DNA from: Ascarosepion bandense
Lineage: Eukaryota; Mollusca; Cephalopoda; Sepiida; Sepiidae
Assembly: GCA_037127315.1 (NCBI GenBank)
Contig: JBBBDQ010001269.1
Location: forward strand, 2,545,001-2,609,000
Reading direction: 5' to 3'
DNA length: 64,000 nt
Made by a program: the position numbers and the translations under genes. Under the pieces are notes generated by a model, which made no database searches, was not told the origin of the DNA, and saw only the letters and a list, made by a program, of their open reading frames with translations. Positions 42,201 through 52,570 of this stretch are shown here, in pieces (position 1 is the stretch's first letter; every line of letters starts with the position of its first letter).

Positions 42201-42680
42201 TGTTAGAGTTGCTGAGACTCTTCAACTATAACACTGTCAGCGCTCTGCCTTCGGGTAGAGGGCGCTCTCTGCTTCCGAGCAGAGAGCAATAACCCAGTCG
42301 TGGTTCCGCCGAAGGGTAGAACCACGACTGGGCAAAAATAGACAGACATTTTTTGGCCCGGCTATATGGCCGGGAATACCCACAATAAAATGACCATGTG
42401 TCACATCCAGCCTTGCGTGGGAAGGCTAGTAAATACAGTTGTTGTTGTTAGAGTTGCTGAGACTCTTCAACTATAACACTGTCAGCACTCTGCCTTCGGG
42501 TAGAGGGCGCTCTCTGCTTCCGAGCAGAGAGCAATAACCCAGTCGAAGGGTAGAAGCAGGACTGGGCAAAAATAGACAAATATTTTTTGGCCGGGCCATA
42601 TAGCCCGGAAATCCCAGTCATAACTGACCATGTATGACATGTTGCCCTTACTGGGAGGGACAACTAAATATAGTTGTTGT
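42201..42680. repeat. Two tandem ~240-bp units with three strong hairpins
   Basis: Units start at 42201 and 42446 (TGTTAGAGTTGCTGAGACTC); a third start is seen at 42681. Unit 1 has three consecutive hairpins: GCTCTCTGC/GCAGAGAGC, CCCAGTCGTGGTTC/GAACCACGACTGGG (14 bp, perfect) and CCCGGC/GCCGGG. Unit 2 keeps all three, with the second shortened to CCCAGTC/GACTGGG and the third changed to CCGGGC/GCCCGG. It lies between the gypsy Pol tail and the LTR-like block. Identity unknown. Confidence 0.7.
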
Positions 42681-43130
42681 TGTTAGAGTTGCTGTTTGTC
42701 AGAGCAGTTGAACCGCCACTCGTTGGTCAGCAAGAATATAAACTATTACCCGGACTTACTTCTTGTATATATTTGACTCCTAGTAACAAGTATTCCCGAA
42801 TCTACTAACCGTGTACAGGTTGTATATCTTTTATTCAATAGACTTACATTGTCCCTCTCATATCTGTTTTTGTTTTATTATATTGTGTGGTTTTCTAAAC
42901 AAGAATCCACAACAATATTGTTTTAGTGGAATATTCTGCTACCTTTCTAGTACAGTGGGATGGATAAGTCCATCTGTTATATGAGGTTCATATCGACGGT
43001 GTAGATGGTAGGTTATATTGCAGTAGACTAATCTCTTCATAATCCGATATGTTTCAAGACGTCCGTATTTGGTGGTTTACCATTTGGGTACACAATTCAT
43101 TATTGTATCATTCTCAAGGATACAACATTT
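42681..43130 (+). repeat. Candidate Ty3/gypsy LTR
   Basis: The block begins TGTTAGAG and ends CAACA, followed by GTGGCGACGAGG, a sequence often found just inside the 5' LTR of gypsy elements of the Mag type. Its part 42740-42911, ending GAATCCACAACA, is related to the inverted arms at 52174-52570. The LTR could alternatively end at 42911. Confidence 0.5.
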
Positions 43131-43569
43131 GTGGCGACGAGGTCATGAAGAATTCAATCCGATAATCACCAAATGCATTACGAGGTGACGAAGTTGCGAA
43201 GAGTCGAAAACTTTTCTAAGAGCTCATTCGTTTACTTGCTAATTACAACAGTTTGACCAAGTATTCGAAATATACAAAGTATAAAAACGTTTTTCGAAGA
43301 AAAAATTTACAGCCAATTAAATCGGATAATCGCTAAATTAGGCGTATAACTATAAAACTTTGAAACAGAAGAAAACATTAGGAAAATATTTTCTTCTAGG
43401 CGAATATGACAGTGTTGACGACCGCAGGAATAAAGGCGTCAGTGCAACAATTTTTTCAAATAGAAATTTGAATATCGTGGATTAAGCACAAGTGAGTGAT
43501 CGTTAATTATAAAATCGGAAAGAAACATTTTTTCTATTATTTTTCTTTCAACAGTTACTTTTTCGGAAT

Positions 43570-44960
43570 TTGTACGACAAGAAAAACAAAAACATTAAAA
43601 TCTGCGCTGATTTTTTTACAGGATTAAATGATTTCATAATGGGTCAAACCAATCCATTACTGTCGCCAGAGAATATATTTGCGAAATTGAATGGCGGTAA
43701 GATTTTCTCTAAAATTTATCTTTCAGACACATATTTACAACTGAGAGTTGAGGAAGAATGTTCAAAATTACTAGTGATCAACACACACACAAGGACCTTT
43801 TTAAACTGAACCGGTTACCGTTTGGGTTACAAAATAGCACCAAACGAAATAAAATAGTACCAAACAAAATAGCACCAAACGAAATAAAATAGCACCAAAC
43901 AAAATAGCACCAAACGAAATAAAATAGCACCAAACAAAATAGCACCAAACGAAATAAAATAGCACCAAACAAAATAGCACCAATCGAAATAAAATAGCAC
44001 CAAACAAAATAGCACCAAACGAAATAAAATAGCACCAAACAAAATAGCACCAAACTAAATAAAATAGCACCAAACAAAATAGCACCAAACGTGTTTCAAC
44101 AAGTGATGGACACTATGTTGGCTGGTTTAGATTTCGCAGCAGCTGATTTAGATGATATTCTGGTAAGAAGCCATGATGTTAAGAACATGTCAAGCACGTT
44201 AGAGCGGTGTTCGAAAAAAATTAAGGAGTATGACTTTAGGCTGAACATTCCTAAATGCGAATTTTTTATGCGACAAATTAAATTTTTAGGTCAGACTATT
44301 GATCGGCATGATAGAAGACCAGACCTGGAAAGAGTGGAAGCAATCAGGTATATACAGCCATCAATAAACATAAATGAGTTACAGGCATTTCTGGGTTTAG
44401 CAAACTATTATGGTATCTCAAAGTTGTATAACCTAAGACCTCTATTAAATGGATTGCTAAAGAAAAACGTTAGATAGTATTGGTCTGAAAAATGTGAAAA
44501 GGCATTTTATGAAATTAACGAATGTTTTTTTGGCGGACTAGTCGTTAGTACAGTTGGATTCAGAAAAGAAGATTCAAGTGATTATAGCATCGTGTCCGTA
44601 ATCTTGCATAAGTTCAAAGCCAGATTGACGAAACCGATAGCACAGGCTTCTAAGACACTGCTACCCGTGGAAAACATTACAGTCAAATCGAGAAAGAATC
44701 TCTAGCGATGAATTGTGCTGTGAAAAAGTCTGTACTTCAAGTAGATCCCAAACCGTTATTAGCAACTTTTGGTTCGAGAAAAGGTATACCAATGCAGGCA
44801 GCAAAAAGATTGCCGCGTTAGGGTGTAATTTTGATTTCAAAATGGAATTTTGTCTTCAATAAATTGGAGCATGACGATGTTTTCAAGCGTTATACCTAAA
44901 TATTCTGATCCATTGGAAGAGACATTTATTGCGGCATTGCGAGAAGAGAACGGGATATCA
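43570..44960 (+). pseudogene. Ty3/gypsy reverse transcriptase-RNase H pseudogene
   Basis: 43570-43809 carries ICADFFTGLNDFIM, FAKLNGGKIFSKIYLSDTYL and LLVINTHT. After a 35-bp minisatellite comes FQQVMDTMLAGL, the catalytic box as DLDDILV (Tyr-Leu changed), PKCEFFMRQIKFLGQTID and ELQAFLGLANYYG. RNase H-like remnants follow to about 44960 with stops and frameshifts, including LATFGSRKGIPMQAAKRLPR. gag and protease are missing. It is inactive. Confidence 0.88.
43830..44090 (+). repeat. 35-bp minisatellite inside gypsy RT
   Basis: About 7.5 copies of a 35-bp unit built from two versions of AAAATAGCACCAAAC. The unit matches the RT codons that precede FQQVMD, so the array grew from the gene itself. 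Because 35 is not a multiple of three the frame is broken. The cysteine/phenylalanine-rich minus-strand frames here are artefacts of the repeat. Confidence 0.9.
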
Positions 44961-45508
44961 TTTAAATTTTGCTTCATTGCAGTAATTGTTTACTTCTTGC
45001 TCACTTAATTAGGATACGAGACATTGTCACAGCCACTGTATTATCATTGAACACTCACCCATTAACTACAAAAAATTTAAGCATCTGGATAATTTTTTTA
45101 TTCCAAAAGACATTCCGTTGCAAAGAAGAGAGTAAAACTGCATTCAAAATATTTGGAGCTCAGATATTTAGAAGTTTATCACAAACGCATAAATTAATTT
45201 ATATTCCGATAAAATAAATGTACAGATGTTCAGTTCCAATTCTATTTGATTAAAAGAAGGTTTTAATACACCGAATATAATTTTCAGAAAAACAAAAATT
45301 AATATATATATATATATATATGAATGAATGAGGAACGAAGAAAAGTTTCTACAACATCCAAAACATTAATTTAAAACAGTGATCGATATATAATATAGAG
45401 CTGCGAATATTTATTATAAATAAACCTTTTAGAAGATGTCCATTTTTTTTCATCCGCAGGATATATAAAGGATAAAAAAATGTGTACATATTCTAAAATA
45501 TAATTTAT

Positions 45509-45569
<61 letters not shown>
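44961..45569. other. No supported gene; (TA)n tracts
   Basis: (TA)n at 45301-45321 and 45510-45567. Possibly the end of the gypsy copy at the left; nothing else recognised. Confidence 0.45.
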
Positions 45570-45570
<1 letters not shown>

Positions 45571-46200
45571 TGACATCGTGATGATCCACGTACACTGTCT
45601 TAATATGTATAGGAAAAATATTGATTTTTCTGGCGTATATTAAGTTTGTGATTATTGAAACGAAATCTAAAACTATTTCCAGATTCGCCAATATATCCAC
45701 TATTGGGACATATTGAACAGAAGAGAAAATATATGATGTTTTTGCTGTCATAGATGAGGTATTGTGGGTGCAAATTGATTTTGGTGTTGGGTACAGAGAA
45801 TATTGTGTCGTTTACTAAATGTTTACAAATTAAACACCTGGGTTTCTGACATTTAAAATTCCCTGATAGGTTTGTATTTTTTAGATATTTAGTGGAAGTG
45901 AGGATAGTTGATAGGCTGAGTGTTTGTTTCATTGCATTTATGGGTGGTTTATCGAAAATATCTTTGATTTTTTTGTTTGATTGGAGGTTCTTGTAATCAT
46001 TTTTTAAATTTTTGATTGGTGTGTGGGAATAATGATTGTGATGTAAACAAACTCCCTCCACAGACGCTCTCGCAAAATACGTTTCTAATTTGAATTTTAA
46101 AATCATTTGTTTCTGATGAAGGACCAAGGATGGCCTGAAATATAAAATATAATAATAGAAATAAACAAATACTGTCAAAAAAATACATTTCTAAACTCAC
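45570..46200 (-). mobile_element. Penelope-like GIY-YIG fragment with inverted tail
   Basis: The minus frame 46178-45600 contains KCQKPRCLICKHL, YLIYDSKNIIYFLFCSIC and SGYIGESGNSFRFRFNNHKL. This is the GIY-YIG endonuclease of Penelope-like elements with its preceding Cys motif. Upstream on the minus strand the frame runs into an inverted copy of the element's own 3' tail (plus orientation, 46045-46200) with a hammerhead. So a 5'-truncated copy is capped by its tail in reverse, a known Penelope arrangement. Confidence 0.82.
46106..46169 (+). ncRNA. Hammerhead-like motif in Penelope tail
   Basis: TTTGTTT (stem I), CTGATGA, stem II AGG.CC/GG.CCT, GAAA, stem III ATAT/ATAT with loop AAA, A at the cleavage position, then AAACAAA pairing perfectly with TTTGTTT. 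This is the best stem I among the tail copies. Confidence 0.62.
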
Positions 46201-46219
46201 AACTTTTTAATAATTTTTC

Positions 46220-46262
<43 letters not shown>

Positions 46263-46266
<4 letters not shown>

Positions 46267-46423
46267 AAAAACTACTAAAAAGTTGTAAGTTTAAAAATGT
46301 ATTGAAATATCAAATATAATAATAGTAATAAATAAATACTGTCAGAAAATACATTTCAAACTTACAACTTTTTAGTAGTTTTTCCTATACATATTAAGAT
46401 AGTACACGTGGATTATCACTTTG

Positions 46424-46432
<9 letters not shown>
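46263..46432. repeat. Inverted Penelope tail ends
   Basis: AGGAAAAACTACTAAAAAGT at 46265 is mirrored by ACTTTTTAGTAGTTTTTCCT at about 46368-46387, with ribozyme-tail sequence between (GAAATATCAAATATAATAAT). The continuation ACACGTGGATTATCAC matches the terminus at 45570-45616. Flanked by (TA)n on both sides. Confidence 0.65.
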
Positions 46433-46479
<47 letters not shown>

Positions 46480-46489
46480 AAACCCCGAA

Positions 46490-46565
46490 GATTAGCGAAA
46501 TGGTTTTAAATGTTGATAGAGGTCGCAGTTTCGAATTCTGCGGAATGACACTCATTTTCATAACA
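46490..46565 (+). repeat. Possible tRNA-like SINE remnant
   Basis: GATTAGCGAAATGG and CAGTTTCGAATTCTG have A- and B-box-like order, preceded by (TA)n. There is no cloverleaf and no second copy here. Confidence 0.3.
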
Positions 46566-46700
46566 AAATTTACTGTAACTAATCAGGCTGGTAGAAATAA
46601 ATCCATAAATATACTGTTTGATTAAAAATAGAATATCTACTCAAATACGAGTATTGATTAGAAAAAATGTTCAAACAAACAAATTAAACACACACACACT

Positions 46701-46703
46701 CAC

Positions 46704-46785
<82 letters not shown>
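46701..46785. repeat. (TA)n/(TG)n microsatellite
   Basis: Two TA runs split by a short TG run. Confidence 0.95.
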
Positions 46786-46788
<3 letters not shown>

Positions 46789-48536
46789 GGATGTATCAAA
46801 AATACTTATTTCACAAGCTACCGTAACCTTTATATATATAAAGGGTGTATTAAACATACTTTTTAAAGTTTATGTGCGGTCTCCTCAAACTAAACAAGGT
46901 CATAAGTCAATGCAAACATATGTCTGCAAATACTTATTGAGTTTAAAGAAAGGTTATGGTAGCTTGTGCTGTATTGCTGTGAAGACTAGATAAAATTTAT
47001 CATTTGCACATTTGAGGCTTCAGCGTTTAACGTGTGCTGAAATTAATTAAATGTTAACTCTTCCCTTAAACAATAGCAGCATATTCATAACCTTGGGTAG
47101 GCAGATATGAAGTTTGAATACTGTCGCGCAACTAGTATGGTCGCCAGGCTGCACGGCTGTATCAGATTGTGTTTCTAAACCGAACGCTGCCGAATCATCC
47201 AACATTTTCTGTTGTTTTTGGTCGCGTTGCTGTGATAGGATCACCACAAATTATAATAAAATGTATTTGTGGAATGTACCTAATCTATATTGTGTACATT
47301 ACAATAATGGATTTTACATTTAACAGTGTTTATTAAATACTTTAATCTTAACTCAACAAGGGAGGATTTGACCGAAGGATTTATATGGATTTTTCCTGGT
47401 TTTATTTTGAGAAACTTGTCCCTCAACGTTTACGAATATAGAGCCTTGTGTATGTTAAGTTCCGAACACGGTCAGCACATTGTTACCGTGTTCATAATTG
47501 ATGTTATTAAGTGTAGGATTTCTCTTTTTTATTGGTAATGCTTCCACTATTTTTTTATCTTATTTTGCATGTCGATGTTGTTATTATGTACGTATTAGCA
47601 ACGAGGATATCATGGATGGGTCCTGGAAGATCTCGATGTGTGTTTAAAAGTGCAAGAATTTGTGGTTGTATAGCCAATGTAAGTTTAGATTTTGCAGGTG
47701 AATTATTATTATTGATAAAGAAGTTGGCAGTTTTGAATTTTTTATAAGAGATAATTAATTTAATTTTCTTGTTTGAATTAGTCGGATGATATTGCGAAGT
47801 GAAGATTCATCCTGCTTGTAGCTATTGTGCATTTGATTGTTCTAAAAATATTAATGTTGTTGTTTTTTGTCAGTATCTTTGTAGTTACCATTGATTAATT
47901 TACGAAGAAAAGAGTTTGATATGGTAATCAAGTAAATAATTTGGAAAGCAGTTGTTGACAAGCGTTTGTTTCAAAAGGTGGAGTGCTTTGAAAAAAAGCT
48001 GTTTCAAAGATGAATTCCTGTACGCTCTTGGTGTTGTTTTTTTTTAAACATTAATTTTATATCGAAAAGGACATTGACTAATAAAATTAAGTTGTCAAGA
48101 GTTTTTGCTCGTGGGATTTTTTATATACTGAGGTTTTGAAAGTATTATTACTAGAATCTACAAAAATATTCAAAATTTGGATTTTTTTATTGGCTAAGCT
48201 GATATGTGAAGTTGAAGACAGAATTTCTTTCAAAAGTATTTTTAAGATGATCAATTTTATTTTTGTTTACATACGAACACATGTAAAGTTATATAAAATA
48301 TTTAATGCTAAAACTTCTTCTGTCATTTTCAATGAAACCTGTAAATGGATATATATATGAGTGTGTGTGAACTTTATTAACTTGTCTCTAGCTTTAATCC
48401 TCAGAGGAATATATGTATATATATATAACAAAATATTTGTACCACAGAATTTTAGAATGGCATTGAAAATTACGGAACGCATTAAAGGACATTAAAAAAA
48501 TGTATGACTCTGTAAAAGAATGTGTCATAGCCTTTC
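46786..48536. other. No supported feature
   Basis: The longest low-repeat stretch of the window. Frames of up to 74 codons show no domain that I recognise. Could be unique intergenic or intronic DNA. Confidence 0.5.
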
Positions 48537-48588
48537 ACTCTCTCTCTATCTCTCTCTCTCATCATTTTATCTCTTTCTCTCTCTCTCA

Positions 48589-48630
<42 letters not shown>
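48537..48630. repeat. (CT)n microsatellite
   Basis: CTCT runs with ATCATT interruptions. Confidence 0.95.
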
Positions 48631-48632
<2 letters not shown>

Positions 48633-48746
48633 AATCACCGACTGGCGCCATTTCGGTCGGGTTTCAATCCTGGGTAAAAAATAACAAAAACAATCCGACT
48701 GTACTGATGAGCTGTGATACAGCAAAACAGATCTGTATGCGGATGA
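48631..48746 (+). repeat. Hammerhead-bearing SINE unit (copy h), 5'-truncated
   Basis: It starts inside the A box (CAGAATCACCGACTGGCGCC) and has B box GGGTTTCAATCC. Ribozyme: CTGATGA at 48704-48710, stem II GCTGT/ACAGC, stem III ACAG/CTGT, A at the cleavage position, stem I CTGTA/TGCGG. GAAA is changed to AAAA. Confidence 0.8.
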
Positions 48747-48764
48747 ATTAGGGTTAGGGTTAGG
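48746..48764 (+). repeat. Short TTAGGG telomere-like run
   Basis: About 2.7 copies of TTAGGG directly follow the ribozyme, where other copies have (TA)n. Confidence 0.8.
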
Positions 48765-48767
48765 ATA

Positions 48768-49250
48768 TATACATATCTTCATATAGATAGGTGTGAGTTT
48801 GTAACCCTGTGTTTCACACGATCGTTAGACAAACTGATTAATTTTTTTTAAAAATTGGTTATATTCGTGTATTTTTGTGGAAGTGGGGGAAATCTGTCGT
48901 CACGACAGACGCAGACATATATATATATATATACATTTGTACACCCATCAACGCGCGCAAGGACACACACGTACACATGTGTATGTTTATGCAAGCCTCA
49001 GTGACCGAACGCGCGTGCGTGTATGTGTGCGTGTGTGTCCTTGCGCGCGTTGATGGGTGTAAAATTCTCTCTCTCTCTATATATATATATATATGTCTGC
49101 GTCTGTCGTAAAGACAGATTTTTTTCTCCCACTTCCACAAAAATACACGAATATAACAAATTTAAAAAAAAAATTAATCAGTTTGTCTGACGATCGCAAA
49201 AGCGTGAAACCCAGGGTTACAAACTCACACCTATCTATATGAATATGTCT
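48768..49250. repeat. ~480-bp near-perfect palindrome
   Basis: Arms of about 210 bp (48770-48985 and 49035-49248) are reverse complements, including matching CATCAACGCGCGCAAGGACA, TGTCTGCGTCTGTCGT and GTTTGTAACCCTG/CAGGGTTACAAAC. (TA)n lies inside both arms, and the centre is about 50 bp. No coding content. Confidence 0.85.
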
Positions 49251-49359
49251 GCTCTATCACTGATATTGAGCGCTTTTAAATAAGCACCACGGATATATAT
49301 ATATATATATATTGATATTTATAATTATATACATACACGTTTCACATATATACATATAT

Positions 49360-49858
49360 ATATTATATTTTCTAAACATATACTATTAAATATAAGAGAC
49401 AATGAATGTCTATTATGTTTAATCATGAGCCGTTCTAAACGCCGTATTTTGGCTCTAATTTCAGGTGAAAGTAAAGACAAAATTCTCCAACATTTGGATA
49501 ATTTTTTATTAAGTTGGTTCTAAGCTTTCGGCTCAGTGAGCCATCTTCAGAGATGTTACAAGCTTAGAACCAACTTATGTTGGGTCTAAGCTTTCGGTTC
49601 ACATGAGTCATCTTCAGAGAGGTTATAAGGATGGTAACACAATAACATCTAAAAGTCAGCGACGATGGTGGATGTTATTTTGTTACCATGTGAGCCGAAA
49701 GGTTAGAACCAAATTAATAAAAAATTTAAAAAAAAAATGTTGGAGAATTTTTGTCTTTATTTTCAACTGAAATTAAAGCCAAAATACGACGTTTAGAATG
49801 GCTCATGATTAAACATAACAGTCATTCATTGTCTCTTATATTTAACAGTACATATTTA

Positions 49859-49862
<4 letters not shown>
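49360..49862. repeat. ~500-bp imperfect palindrome with ribozyme-like hairpins
   Basis: Outer arms share ATATAAGAGACAATGAATG, GAGCC..TCTAAACG and AATTCTCCAACATTT with their mirror images. Inside, two minus-strand strings at about 49526-49550 and 49580-49612 read CTGAAGA, a stem II (GGCTC/GAGCC in the first) and GAAA, as in Penelope tails. Followed by (TA)n at 49862-49906. Confidence 0.7.
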
Positions 49863-49911
<49 letters not shown>

Positions 49912-49989
49912 TCGAAGTCGGTAGGAATCTGCTCTGTTAATGAGATAAATATTTTGTACATTGTTTACTTTATTCGGACTATTGTTCTC

Positions 49990-50210
49990 ATCTTGGATGT
50001 GTTAATAATGTGCTCGGATAGAAGGATGTTCAAGACATCTGTACACCGCAAACCAACATTCACCGGTCAATACCTCAACTTCAACTCCCACCACCCATAC
50101 AATGTAAAGAAAAGTATCGTTCACTGCCTGCAACATCGGGCAAAAGTCATAAGCGGCGACCCGGAGACATACATTTCGTCATTTGCGGGAATTTATGTAG
50201 GATTTATTTT
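49990..50210 (+). pseudogene. Penelope-like RT C-terminal fragment
   Basis: The frame reads TSVHRKPTFTGQYLNFNSHH then PYNVKKSIVHCLQHRAKVIS, typical of the end of a Penelope reverse transcriptase. Its sequence differs enough from the other fragments to be a separate family. Catalytic and endonuclease parts are absent. Confidence 0.75.
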
Positions 50211-50343
50211 TTTCTCCTTCCTCATGTAAAAAAGAGAAGTTGCCGTCGGTGTATCAAGGCTAAATCGTCTGTAGACTGTTATCAAATCTTACTGTGATTT
50301 GATTGAAGAAATTTACTTTGCTATTTCAAGATACTTTTGTGTA

Positions 50344-50789
50344 ATATATATATATTATTATTATTATTATTATTATGTCATTTTTCATCATATTTCGATT
50401 TCTGCATTGGTCTCACTACCAACCAAGTCTGCGGGGAGACCTAAGGCAGGTAGTGGTGTGTTGTTATGACTCCATTTCATGTTTTTCTATCTTCCCTATC
50501 ATCCCCAGCATTACATAGATAACGTTTTCCTTAGTGTGTGGGCTGTACTTAATAAGACAATTTTTTGTATATCTCTTAAGCTGGGGTTTCCAGGGATTCT
50601 TTCAATGTGTTGTTTTGTTCCATTTTTTATCATTCCAAGTGCACCTACTATCACTGGCACAACTCTTGTTTTCAAGTTCCACATTTTTTCTATTTCAATT
50701 TCCAGGTCTTTATATTTTGACAAGTTTTTCAAATTCCTTGGTTGCTATGTTACAATCCGCTGGACAAGCCATATAAATTAATAGACAAG

Positions 50790-50844
<55 letters not shown>

Positions 50845-50860
50845 TTCTATACCCAACACC
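50344..50860 (-). pseudogene. Non-LTR LINE C-terminal fragment (family N), copy 2
   Basis: The frame 50732-50511 (minus) reads KYKDLEIEIEKMWNLKTRVV, PVIVGALGMIKNGTKQHIER and STAHTLRKTLSM. It is bordered by (ATT)n on both sides (50350-50376 and 50790-50845), as in copy 1. No RT motifs remain. Confidence 0.75.
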
Positions 50861-51500
50861 AACATCAAAATACACCCACAACGCCTCATCTGTGACAGCC
50901 AAAATATAATATATTTTTCTTCTGTTCAGTATGTCCAAATAGTGGATACGTTAGTGAATCTGGAAACAGTTTTAGATTCCGTTTTAATAATCATAAACTA
51001 AGCATACGCCAAAACAACACTTATTCCCCCATAGCTGAACATTTCAATCAACCAGGACCCACATTAGAAAACTGCAAATGTTTACGGATAGATTCCAATT
51101 TTAGTTCCTCATACTCACGCAGAAAGAAAGAAAAATACTGGAGTTTAAAATTAAATACCTATAGGCTAAGGTTAAATAGGAACTTAGGTATTTTGAATCT
51201 TTATAAATATTTCAATAGTTAAACATTTTTTAGATACACTTAAAAATTTTTCTTTAAAACAACATTTAAAAGTATTATTACAGTTAGGTTTACGTTCAAA
51301 ATTATTCAAAAAACTCTATCGCTTTCTACGTCACGTGATGTAAACATCTCACTACGGACGCTTCTAGTTTAAATTTTAAAATCATTTTTTCTGATGAAAG
51401 GCCGAAGCCGGTCTGAAATATCAAATATTTATATATAATAATAGAAATAAATAAACACTGTCAAGAAAATATCATTTTTAAACTCACAACTTTTCAGTAG
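50861..51500 (+). mobile_element. Penelope-like GIY-YIG end and 3' tail
   Basis: A one-base deletion splits the endonuclease (NIIYF then CPNSGYVSESGNSFRFRFNN). The Gly of YIGE is changed to YVSE, so the active site is damaged. The frame ends with LRLNRNLGILNLYKYFNS and a stop at about 51222. The 3' UTR with hammerhead and the terminus TTTTCAGTAGTTTTTCCTAT follow, then (TA)n. This copy defines the coding-to-tail junction of the family. Confidence 0.82.
51384..51451 (+). ncRNA. Hammerhead-like motif in Penelope tail
   Basis: CTGATGA (51391-51397), stem II AGGCC-GAAGCC-GGTCT, GAAA, stem III ATAT/ATAT with loop CAA, T at the cleavage position, and AU-rich stem I. The motif lies about 170 bp after the stop codon of the endonuclease. 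Confidence 0.62.
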
Positions 51501-51502
51501 TT

Positions 51503-51610
51503 TTTCCTATATATATATATATATATATGTATTAAATGAGTTGTTAAGATTTTTATTTTGCGTATTTTTGACAATTTACTCATCGCAAACATAGTATGTG
51601 GGGTTTGTGC

Positions 51611-51689
<79 letters not shown>

Positions 51690-51690
51690 T
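51503..51690. repeat. (TA)n and (TG)n microsatellites
   Basis: TA runs at 51508-51528 and 51616-51643 with about 20 TG units to 51687. Confidence 0.95.
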
Positions 51691-52173
51691 GTATGCATGA
51701 AAATATATTTTCTTAATCGCTGTAAGAACATTTTTCCAAAAGGTTTCTTCAAACATGGGGTCCAACATAAAGGAAATTTAATTAATATTTTACTTTGCCA
51801 TCCCAGGTGCATATGTAAATAAGCAAATCTGTGAAAAAGTAGGCACTAATCATTTAAACATTCCATACCACATCCAAAACGAATGTACTAATAGAAAACA
51901 GCGTCACTGCTTTGACTCTAGAGAGTAAAGTGATGTTGCTGAAGGAAACAACCCTGATGACCTTGCTATACATAGTTAGGTCAAGCTGGATCTTGAACAG
52001 AAAATCTTCCTCTTAGAATTATTCCTATATATACAACTTAAGCTAAACCTTTTCAAAAGAGAAATTATGATCTTGAATTGGAATTGAAAGCAGGATGTTA
52101 CTAACAAGGAATCCATCAGGTACCTTCAGGTACCTTCAGATACCTTCAGATACCTCGGTGTGTGTATCAGTTA
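51691..52173. other. No supported gene
   Basis: A 10-bp unit TACCTTCAGG/A is repeated four times at about 52120-52155. Otherwise unrecognised. Confidence 0.5.
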
Positions 52174-52570
52174 TTGTTGTGGATTCTGAGTAAGAAACAA
52201 CACAAAATAATAAATAACAAAAACAGATATATAGATAGAAAATGTAAGTTATATTGAACAAAATATACAAACTAGAACACGGGTTAGTCTATTCAGGAAT
52301 ACTATTAGTTGAAATAATAATATACAGTCTTGAAGTAAAATAGTATGTCCGCGTAACTCCAACGAACTCTGGATATAGACTCATTACCTGGACATACTAT
52401 TTCACTTCAAGACTGTATATAATTATTTCTACTAATAGCTTTCCTGAATTGACTAACACGTTTTCCAGTTTGTATATCTTGTTCAATATAACTTACATTT
52501 TCTATCTATATATCTGTTTTTGTTATTTATTATTTTGTGTTGTTTCTCACCGGGAATCCACAACATTATG
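52174..52570. repeat. Inverted LTR-like repeats
   Basis: Arms 52174-52350 and 52385-52570 are reverse complements bounded by TGTTGTGGATTC and GAATCCACAACA. Each arm is related to the gypsy LTR-like block 42740-42911. So two LTR-like ends face each other around a 35-bp centre with no coding DNA. Confidence 0.65.

Noticed and set aside
43778..44088. Phe/Cys/Leu-rich minus-strand frames that look like membrane proteins
   Set aside because: They are reverse translations of the 35-bp minisatellite in the gypsy reverse transcriptase.
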